From NCBI GenBank assembly GCA_038030265.1, contig CM075939.1, positions 45,799,253-45,863,252 of the forward strand: a stretch of 64,000 nucleotides of DNA. The letters are read 5' to 3'. The notes beneath the pieces were generated by a model. That model saw only the letters and a program-made list of their open reading frames with translations, made no database searches and was not told the origin of the DNA. Below are positions 55,481 to 64,000 of this stretch, in pieces. The DNA is from Corythucha ciliata. Taxonomy: Eukaryota; Arthropoda; Insecta; Hemiptera; Tingidae. Every line of letters starts with the position of its first letter. Within the stretch, counting starts at the first letter, position 1. The translations under genes were made by a program, and so were the position numbers.

Positions 55481-57563
55481 TTTTTTTCACTTGTACAGCC
55501 TTGGATTAGTAGCTTGTTTACGTGGATGTTAGAACGTTACTGCGGTTGCTCATCCATCGGATTATTACGGACCTTGACTTACATCCTCGTCATCAGTTTT
55601 TCAACATCGAGTACGTTTTGTCTGGTTCAGAAACCATCGGATTACAGAACGTGATTTTTCCTCGACCTCCAAGTTCCAACGACTAGAACGACCTGCCGCG
55701 CCGCCTACCTTCCGGACTACGGACATTGGTAAAAGTCTCCTCTCCCACTGGTTTCAACAATGAGAGCGGCCACGCTGACGGCATTCTCCTTGGACTACGG
55801 ACTGCGGCCTTCCTTTCTCCAGTCAGCTAGATTTCAGCCCAGAAAACAACGGGTCGCATACCTTCGCCATGGATAGCGGACTGTTTCATTCTTTCGCCTC
55901 CTCTGGTTTCAGCGACGAAAAACAAACTCTGGTCGTCTTCATCTGGTTTCTGACGAGTTTGACTCCACAGGTGCCTACCCCTTGGATTACGGTCTCGCGA
56001 ATACGCGAGTTCATGAGCAATTATCCGCCGAAATGAGTGTTGGTTGTGCAAAGTGTGGTGCTGGTGGTTCTTCAACGAGACCGGCGTACTGGGTGCTCAC
56101 CCCCTGGATTACGTGTTTTTTTTGTTTTGTTTTGTTTTTTTTCAGGCGCCAACAACACCTCGTAAGTCGTCGACATTTCGACGCTTTACCAACAGCCATG
56201 ACTGTTTTCATCAGTTGCCCTGTACGAAGACAGTGACAGATCTATGCATAACTCTCCTCTCTACTAGACATCCCAAAATTACTTGTAATCAATCTATCAT
56301 TATAGGTTTCAACGAAAGGTGCCTACCCCTTGGATTACGGTAACGTGAACACGCGAGTTCATGGGCAATTATCCGCCGTATGAGTAGTGATGGTGCAAAA
56401 GTGTGGTGGTGGTGGTTCTTAGACGTGATCAACGTGAAGGGTGCCTACCCCCTGGATTACGGGTTTCTCTCTTTCCAGCTTTCAACGACAGAAGCCTACC
56501 ACTTGCATTACGGTCTAACTGTATTTATAGCCGCTGAGGGTGCCGAAGACACTGATGTAGCCTGACTCACACCTTCATCGTCTGATCCCCCTCGTCTGAT
56601 TAATGTAAGCAATGATACATTCACGTTTTCCATAGTTATGAAAATTAAAACTGTTTTTTAACAGCTGCAGCAGTCATTTTGCCATTTCGAGAAGTCCAAT
56701 AGCCGTGGCGTCGTGCCTGGAAGATTCAGCCCCCTCATCGCGGTGACTAGGTACTTGAAAACCCAATGCGGTCAAAACTACCAGTGGCACCACGATAGAA
56801 CCGATGTAAACCAATCGCAGCGTTAACTATACTTACGCCAGTTAATATTAGTTTTGGTCTACAGTGTCCTGGCAGTCGTATTTTTACAAGATGTCGAAGA
56901 GTCCGGCCTTGAAGAGCCACTCTCCCTCTACGGATGTCTGAGATTTCCGTCGGTGGGTTTTCATGATGCTCATGAATTACAGTACTGATGTCGAAAGCGT
57001 CTGAACATCCTTGAAAACTCCTGCGAAGGCTCGTCTGATCAATGTAAGCCATCAGACCTAAGCGTTCACAATTGTCACACGTTTTACTTATCATAATTTT
57101 TTTCCACAGCTGTAGACGTCATCTCACAGGCTCTTCCATCCTGGATTCTGGGCAAAGATTGACGTGGAGCGTTCCTTTTTACTCTGGGCAAAGCCACTTA
57201 AAATGCCTGAATCACAGAATCAACACACCCTCGGCTTGTGTGATAATGTAGGCCATCAAGGCAATCAACATTAGCGTTCATTAAAGTTACACTAGTTTAT
57301 AATAACTTTTATGTATAGCTGCAGCCTATCTTGCGATGCCCACCGCGGCTGGTGCCATTTTCGTCGAAGGGTCCTCATTCCACGTGTTTGAGTCATTTTT
57401 TCTGGAGCCTCTGAATGAAAGGGGGCAAAGCTGTCAAAACGTCTGAATCTCGGTGAGTCCCCCCCCCCCACCAATACGGCCATGGTCTGATCCACGTAAG
57501 TCATGAATCATTAAAGTTCACTTTTGCCATGTCAATCTATGTTCGTTTCTATAATTACAAGCA
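55481..57563 (+). other. Exon/intron-like module array, unit 1
   Basis: Five copies of a 22-mer, GTGCCTACCCCCTGGATTAC plus GG (GAYPLDYG), at 55971, 56093, 56319, 56441 and 56491, some degenerate. Then intron-like stretches start GTAAGC, GTAAAC, GTAAGC, GTAGGC and GTAAGT at about 56605, 56814, 57042, 57249 and 57497, each ending in AG after 55-90 nt. The segments between are 130-170 nt. Readable pieces include GAYPLDYGFLSFQLSTTEA. After the 56319 motif the frame gives NTRVHGQLSAV then stop. In-frame stops in several segments leave coding status open; minus-strand frames are equally open in places. Confidence 0.4.
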
Positions 57564-58050
57564 GCCATTATTTCCTGTGCCAAGCAACGGCGATGTCCTT
57601 GTGGCTCTACCTTTGTCGAGGGGTCCTTGTGAACTTGCTGGAGTTCTTTCTGGATGTCTATCGAGTGCACAAGATGATCGATATTTTAGTCAGTAAAACT
57701 TTGGATTTGGTCGATATTTTGGGAATTCCAGAACTTTTTTAATTATTTTCCTTTCGTACTGTTTAGTTGTGCTACCTTGGACTCAAACAATTCAACGCAG
57801 TCAATTTGATGGCAATTGGAATTGCCCGAATAGCAAATATGAGCATGAATGTCCGTTTACAGCGAGTAATTTGGTGGGCTAACTATGGTGTGTATTGGAC
57901 TAAACGTTTTCCTGTGACTCAGTCTTCATTTATGTTCATTTTTATTACAGATTTTAGTTCCATAGCCGTAAGAGTCTCTGAAAACTCCGAAAGTGCTTGG
58001 GAGTTGTCAGCATTCCCAGCAGAATACAGCCATTTAAAACGGTACGGGTA
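57564..58050 (+). other. Exon-like open frames in the module array
   Basis: After an AG at about 57565, an open frame runs to 57742 (contains LVNLLEFFLDVYRVHKMIDI). After CTGTTTAG (57766) another frame runs to 58051 (YLGLKQFNAVNLMAIGIARI...). It contains a plausible intron, G|GTGTGT at about 57888 to ATTACAG at 57950. The part from about 57920 onwards is duplicated at 63746-64000. No family recognised. Confidence 0.3.
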
Positions 58051-58374
58051 AAAGTGACCACGTGGTGTACAAATAGTTCGTAGAACTACTTTATTGGATG
58101 TTTATTTTTTCAAGGTTATTGCCTGAAGTTCAATCGCTCCGCCAATTGACTTCGTAAATTTTCGGAATGTAGCGAAGAATCGCACCAGTCTGTGACATCG
58201 ACCTTGCATGAGTCCATGGCCCTCCCTTTGAGTGCTGCAAACGTGGTCACCGCGTCTCTACATTCGCTTTACGCTCCAATTAAGAGGTTCGGAACAGTAA
58301 AAAATAATGGCTTTGGTACGCGGTGGATTATCCACGATTTTGTTGTGGCTTGAACCATTAGATAACTGGTACAG

Positions 58375-58504
58375 CTTGAGGTTCCACCGTCCTTGAGAAA
58401 TCTGCGCCTGACGACTCGTACAGTAATTTCTACCCAAAAGCGTCTGGAACGGTTCCTCTACAACGTTATTTCCCTTCAAATCGAGAATTATGATTACTCG
58501 AAAG
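58375..58504 (+). other. Candidate exon with strong donor
   Basis: TACAG|CTTGAGG at 58370-58381 to TCGAAAG|GTAAGA at 58498-58510. The 43 codons between are open (LEVPPSLRNLRL..., ending QIENYDYSK). The consensus donor is the best in the region. The equivalent part of the upstream duplicate (about 52450-52560) has a stop, so conservation does not support it strongly. On the minus strand the same bases are also open. Confidence 0.25.
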
Positions 58505-59826
58505 GTAAGAACCTAATTCTTCTTTTTAAAAGTCAGAGTTTAGTTGAGTGGTAGAGTGTGGTGGTGTTGTGAACTGTGCCTTGTTATACAACGTGCTACA
58601 CTTGAAATATTAATTGAAAAATTGTAATGATGAAATGCTAAAAGCTGCTAGTAGTATCCACAAGGGTCTGAATGAATGGTTTTAATGTTTATTTTATCGA
58701 TCTTGTGGTCTCGTTTCAGTATACAGGTACCCAGGTAAGCAGGTATATTGCTAGTTGGTGGGAGGGTGCTTTATTTTGAATCTTTGCTGGTTCTTGTGGT
58801 GTGATAATGACGTGAAGAGCCTGGGAGGGGCTATCACACAAGATGCGAGTGGGCAATACAAATGTGGGGGTTCGCGGCAAACAAGCCCTTAGAGCGAATT
58901 ACCCGACTTAATGGGGGTCCGTGATTTGTTCTGTGTAAAAATCTGTGATTTTAGAGACAAAAGCGATTTGGGTTGTTTATGACACCCCAAGACACACACG
59001 TGAAGAACATTCGTGAAGAATGTGGTTCCGTGGGTTTCTGGTTCAGGGCAGGACCTGGCTCGTGGCAGTTGCGGGCAAGGGACAATTATTAGGGTTTGAG
59101 CAGGTGCTAGGGCTAGTGGCGTTGAATAAGCCGTAAAGGGTGACCGGTAAAGGGTGATATCCAGGCCCTGCTTTGACATTTTGCTCTTTAGTCATTTTAA
59201 CGAGCCAGGTAGAGTCCGGGTTTCCCCATAACTCGTTCAAGTATGAAAGATTGCGGTGAGTAGAAAAAAAGGAGTGGAAGTAAGGGGCGATGAGTGCCGA
59301 CTACAAGTTAACTAGATTTCACCTTAGGTTGGGGGGGGGGGTTGTTACGAATTGTTTACCTGGTATAATGGATGTCGTACAGGTTGAAAAGAGGGTAATC
59401 TAAGCGCGTGTCAACCTCTGTAGTAAAAGGAAACCGAAAGGAACCGAAGAAGAGTTATTACATTGTGAAGAGGGGTTGACGCACGAATAGAGGAATAATA
59501 TTTTGATAACAATTTTAATTATAAGGCATCATAATAACTTAGTTTTAAAATTAGAAAGAAAGGGTTGGCCCTTTCGAAATCCAATTTTGTGGATTGTGTA
59601 TATTGATTTGCGGCACTGATTTTCCGTGCCGCATTGTTGTGTGGGGGGGGGGTGCAGTATTGTGTTCTGTCATGGGGGGCTGATGGAGGTGACTTCCCTG
59701 TGGAAGGGTGAGCAGGGGTCAGCCCTTGATCCAGGGGTGAGCAGACGATGTCGTCGGATGTTCTAGAGACCCCAGCTAAAAAATTGGCGGTTCGTTAAAT
59801 GGGCGTATTTAATTATCTTATAACAC
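58505..59826 (+). repeat. Segmental duplicate of about 52.6-53.3 kb, then inverted copy of a family C end block
   Basis: About 58700-59480 pairs with 52.6-53.2 kb. About 59700-59790 (GGATGTTCTAGAGACCCCAG) is the inverted counterpart of 24750-24800. G runs lie at about 59331 and 59643. No gene. Confidence 0.5.
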
Positions 59827-60035
59827 ATTTGAATTCTAAAGTGTTTTGGGGTTATTTCAGGGACAAAATTTGAAAAAGCAAGATCTAACGTCACTGTAGA
59901 ACTTCCTGAAGATTAAAATAAGACTTTGAAATTGAACATTGGTGCAGAAATGGAGCCAAAATTTATGTGCGAAGTTTAGGCGAGGGGTACTGGGAAGGGG
60001 TCGAGGAAACCCGTCTGAAACCCCCCCTTAAAAAG
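59827..60035 (+). repeat. Terminal-exon-like repeat E, third copy
   Basis: Acceptor TTATTTCAG, then frame TKFEKARSNVTVELPED and TAA, then the same downstream words as the copies near 54 kb. It lies 5.68 kb from the copy at 54148, consistent with the segmental duplication period. Confidence 0.6.
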
Positions 60036-60680
60036 GAATGCATCGTTCCTTCGGAGCCGATCGGTGAAAAAGCGGTTTATATCGAAACATCAAAGGAAAG
60101 GAACGTTCTACAGGAACGGGTAACTTTATAGCCCGTTCCCTCATATAAGGAATGGTGTGAAGGAACGGAACGTTCCAAAAGAACAAGTGGAAACCGGCCT
60201 TAAAACTGCGCTTTTGAGTTTTGTGGAGGTCCCCACCCCTGCCTACTCTGGCTGAGCTTCTTGGTGGGGGGGGGGTGGATGGCAGCCCTGAGCATTTCGC
60301 TTCTCAGATTGGTCATGAGTCTCCTCATGGCTAAGAAAAAATGCTCAGCAGCTTCAGCAGAATCTGAGGAAACGAGGAAAAGAGACAGGCTTGAGGTCTG
60401 TCATATACATGACAATGAAATACCTTCATAAAATTGAAATAAATGATTACTTACGCCTAATTTTCTTATGAAATAACAATAGCCACAAGGCCCCTTGTCT
60501 CTGGTCCACAAAAACCGGATCTTTCATTGCAGTGTCAAATCTGATAATGAATATGGCTTAGATGATTTCATTTTTTTATTTTTTGAAAAATCTGAAAATT
60601 CGACTCCAAAATCCAGAACATTATCCCTAAAACCAGATGTGTTGGCTCAATATATGATTCAAAACTAATGCGCGTTTGTC
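60036..60680. other. No gene recognised
   Basis: Includes repeated GGAACG words (60050-60170) and otherwise unassigned AT-rich sequence. Confidence 0.3.
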
Positions 60681-61000
60681 TCCTTGAAACATTTTGCCTT
60701 TTTTAAAACTCAATCCTCATTCGTCTCCCTTTTGAATCGCCCTCTCTGGCTAGTAGTTACAGCACGCTCTGATTCAGCTCGTTCAAATACAAATTTCAGG
60801 ACTTTTGATTTCTCTAGAACTAAAGTTCGTGGGTTTGGCTCTTTCAAACCACAATTTTCCTATCATTCGATCTTTCAAAACTAAATTTATTCGATCTGGA
60901 TCCTTCGAAACCCAATATGTGCGGTTTACACTTTAAGAAAAACCAAATTTTACCTCTTTAGCTCTTTGTATAATTTTGGTCATAATTTCGAAAACATGTT
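60681..61000 (+). repeat. Family D repeats
   Basis: Units with CTCTTTCAAACCACAATTTT and 'gatctttcaaaactaaattt', the inverse orientation of 38141-38455. Confidence 0.5.
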
Positions 61001-61189
61001 AGGCTTGTTCAAAAATCACTTTCGTACTTCCATTTTGCGATGGACCCCCCCCCCCCCGTAACTATGAACCACGGCTGCATCAGGGCTGATCGTGGGGCCT
61101 CAGAAAACAAACGATATCGACGGAATCCCTTCCTCGGCTCGTCTGATCTAAATTCCGTTTTGATTTTCGTACTTATCGTGGCGTGAAAC

Positions 61190-63430
61190 CCCGAGACTGG
61201 AGCGTCGGGTGCCTACCCCCTGGATTACGGTCCGTGCGTGGTGCCGTCAGGATTAACTGAGTTTTGGTTCGAAGAGGGATCATTGCTGAGGTGCAGGGTT
61301 CAGCGCCTGAAAAATAAGGGCGGGCCTTTTTTCTTTTCAGAATTCAACGGTAGGTGCCTCACTTCTGGACTTACTCCTTGAACTAGAGCCCGCACTACTC
61401 ATTTTCTTCAGCCAAGATTCATCGGCGATTACGACAATCCACGTGCCTACACCTTGACAAGAGGTGCTGGTGGTTCTTCCCCCGTGTGTTGACTGCGATA
61501 CCGACTTCCGGGTGCCTACCCCCAGGATTACGGGGTTTTCTCCTTTCAGGTTTCAACGACAAGATGTTTTACCACTTGGATTACGGTCCCGCGAATGCGC
61601 GAGTGCATGGTCAATTATCCGCCGCATAAGTTGTGATGGTGTCAAGTGTGGCGTTGGTGCATCTGCGCCTTGGGATATTATTGACGAGATCGACTTACCG
61701 CGTGCCTACCCCCTGGATTACGGGCTTATCTCTTTTCAGGTTTCAACGTCAGGAACATACTACATACGTCGATTACGATCAATGGCGGCTGAAGAGGTCC
61801 GAAACTCAAGTATTGCGTATACATAGAACCTCTCCATCCTTTCTTCCAAACGATGTGAGCCATGAAACTTCGGCTTTTGCCATATTTACGCAAGTTTATA
61901 CTCGTTTTAAACAGTTGCAGCTTTCATTCCACAATCTCGGGGTCGCGGTGCCGAAAAGTCGTGGTGTCGTTCCCCAGTGATTCTGCCCTCATCTCATGGA
62001 TCTGGAAAACATGTTGAAGCGGCGATAATATCGAAATTGAATAGAATACCACTCTGTGATAGCTAGCCTTGTCTATGTAAGCCTATCTCAGCGTTCATTA
62101 TAGTTACGCCTGTCAATATTCGTTTCGTTCAACAGTGGCACACGTCTTTTCACGCAATACCGAAGAAATTTGATCGACATAGAGCCTCCACCCTCACCAT
62201 CTAACGCTGGAGCGACGGGTGCCTACCCCCTGGATTACGGTCCGTGTAAACGCGAGTGCATGGCCAATTATCCGCCGCAAAAATAGTGATTTTGTCAATT
62301 GTGGCGATGGAGCTTCTATCTTCAGATGACATCGAGGAGATCGACGTACCGGATGCCTACCCCCTGGGGTCCTATTATTCGTATTACGATCTTTGGCTGC
62401 TGAGCTGGTCAGAAACGCTGGTATTGCATATTATAGAACCTCTCCATTCTCTCGTCTGTCCAGTGTAAGCAATGAGACTTCTGTTTTTTCTATAGTTTCA
62501 CAAGTTAATACTCGTTTTCAATAGTTTCAGGTGTCATTCCACTATCTCGTGGTGTCAACAGTCGGGGGGTCGTGCCCGGTCGAGTCTGTCTTCATCACGT
62601 CGGTTTGGAAAACGTGCTGAAGCGGCAAGAAAACAGTTGAATCATTGACATTACCACTCCAATAGCTCGTCTTTTCAATGTAAGCCAACTTCACGGTTCA
62701 CTTACGCCGGCTAATATTTATTAACAACAACAGTGGCAGCCATGTTTTAATACGATATCGACAATTTCTGGCGAGGACAGGTGCCTACCCCTCGGATTAC
62801 GGTCTCGCGATTACGCGAGTGCATGGGCAATTATCCGCCGTGAGATCAGTGATGGTGCTTAAGTGTGGTGGTTCCTTTCCAGGGGTTTAAACGACGAGAT
62901 CGACTAACTGGGTGCCTACCCCCTGGATTACGGGACTTTCTCTTTTCAGGTCTCAACGACTGGAGCCTACCCCTTTGATTTCGATATTTCGCTGCTGAAT
63001 TGGTCAAAAACGCTGGAATCGCACATAGAGTCTCTCCTTCCTTTCGCCCGAACAATGTAAGCAATGAAATTCCGGCTTTTCCTACAAGTATGCAAATCAC
63101 GACTAATTTGAATAATTTCAGCCGTCATTCTACCAACCATCTTGGGATGTCAAACAGTCGTGTATGTCTGCCCCGGTCGAGTCAACCTCTTCATTTCGTT
63201 GGCCTGGGAAACGTGAAGCGGCCAAACTGAAATCACAGAGAATCCCACTCCGATAGCTAGCGTTGTCAACGTAAGCATATCTCAGCGTTCTTTATTAGTC
63301 ACGCTAGTTGATATTTTTCCCAACAGTGGTACACGTACTATGACGCAATGTCGAAGAATACTGATCGATATACAGCCTCCTCCCTCGACATCTGACACTC
63401 GAGCGATGTAAGCAATCACCTCAGCATTTA
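61190..63430 (+). other. Exon/intron-like module array, unit 2 (~600-bp tandem repeats)
   Basis: GAYPLDYG-type motifs lie at 61209, 61511, 61566, 61702, 62219, 62352, 62781, 62912 and 62963. Intron-like stretches start GTGAGC or GTAAGC at about 61854, 62075, 62466, 62679, 63056, 63270 and 63407 and end in CAG. Equivalent segments after the first intron of each unit start near 61920, 62526 and 63117, a spacing of about 590-610 bp. One joined frame is open: GAYPLDYGTFSFQVSTTGAY at 62912 reads to the donor at 63056 in phase 2. It continues after CAG as HSTNHLGMSNSRVCLPRSSQ to a stop. The unit at 62352-62640 joins in the same phase; the unit at 61702 is frameshifted. Candidate tandem-exon gene or decayed copies. 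Confidence 0.4.
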
Positions 63431-64000
63431 CTATTGATTTACTTTATCTACAGCAGCAAAGGAGTGAGTCAAATATCCCTAGAAGACTTTGCCTCAACCT
63501 CCGGACTGAGATTTGCGTGAAACAATCGATGTTGAAGAATATTTTTTCGAGATTTTGTGAAATAAATTCAAGGAATTCATTAAGAGATTTTTCTGTAGGA
63601 TTATTTGTGAAGACTTGACAAACAAGGGCGTTGTGGCCATAATCGTGACTACTGGAACGGTAAAAGTGGACTTGAATAGTCGTTCATAGCCGAATAAAGT
63701 TGGGTAATCAGAGGTGTGTATTAAACTAATCATTTCCTTGTAACGCAGTCTTCATTTATGATCATTTTAGTTGCACAACTTTGAAAGTGCCTGGGCGCAG
63801 TCAGCTTCCCTGTCATAATACTGTCATTCAAAGAGGTACGTGTAGAGGCGCTCCAACACCTGTAGTAAACCGTTGAACCAACGTTTTTATTGTCGTCTTT
63901 GGTGCCACCTAAAGCTAAAGTGCTCCGCCAGTTTACTCCGTACTTTTCCGAATTGAAGAGAATCAAACCCGTCTGCGAGCAATCACCCTGGGATCACGGT
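63431..64000 (+). repeat. Segmental duplicate of about 57.9-58.2 kb, runs off the window
   Basis: CAGTCTTCATTTATG (63746) matches 57919. GCTCCGCCA(G/A)TTTACTCCGTA and CCCGTCTG-type words match 58137-58190 with a 3-nt gap. The copy is cut by the window end, so the unit is incomplete. Confidence 0.6.

Overview
The window is eukaryotic and almost certainly arthropod, most likely insect. The evidence is a gustatory-receptor-type chemoreceptor locus with the family C-terminal TYLVILIQF motif, a secreted glycine-rich structural protein gene with ordinary GT-AG introns, a Penelope-like retroelement with a GIY-YIG domain, and many short palindromic DNA transposons. I do not name a species. Nothing bacterial or viral was seen.

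Genes. (1) At 5048-7956 (+) a four-exon gene encodes a 531-residue secreted Gly/Ser/Tyr-rich protein. (2) At 26463-28933 (-) a gustatory receptor locus has two alternative long 5' parts. Each encodes a complete receptor body up to TM6, and both splice in phase 0 onto the same three short exons encoding TM7. (3) A possible unannotated first exon lies near 41.1-41.5 kb.

Repeats dominate. Long stretches have a period of roughly 30 bp in several families. Family A has the core CTCAATTTTAGCCGCGAATT, family B has CAGTTTAGCCATTTTTAGGG, family C has AAATCGTCAGTTTTG, and family D has rows of CTTTCAAA-type words. They are not simple satellites. Long stretches at different places share the same order of variant units and the same unique end modules (about 1.11-1.29, 22.3-22.75, 37.9-38.1 and 40.2-40.6 kb). 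Several stretches begin or end with hAT-like motifs such as CAGTGGCGGAT or CAGTGGCGTAG. I read them as interiors of old dispersed elements.

Mobile elements in order: non-LTR retrotransposon remnant (9.3-9.8 kb); TA-flanked MITEs (10.04, 11.83 and 18.94 kb) and another palindromic MITE (11.99 kb); two copies of a ~0.8-kb foldback element (14.1 and 19.75 kb); a 5'-truncated Penelope-like element (17.1-18.8 kb) with a hammerhead-like motif downstream; a 0.63-kb TIR element (22.95 kb); a tRNA-Arg-derived sequence between 55-bp direct repeats (32.6-32.96 kb); a 0.19-kb palindromic element (35.08 kb); a composite hAT-like element (42.2-44.5 kb); three PIF/Harbinger-like elements with 3-bp TWA target duplications (44.6-50.5 kb); and a 0.45-kb TIR element (51.1 kb).

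The last 12 kb (52.3-64.0 kb) is the least explained part. It looks like about two copies of a tandem segment with a period of about 5.6-6.3 kb. Inside are exon-like modules carrying a GAYPLDYG-coding 22-mer (14 occurrences) and a chain of 55-90-nt GTAAGC...CAG intron-like stretches. Reading frames are not consistently preserved, so it is either a fast-evolving tandem-exon gene family, its decayed copies, or a spliced non-coding locus.
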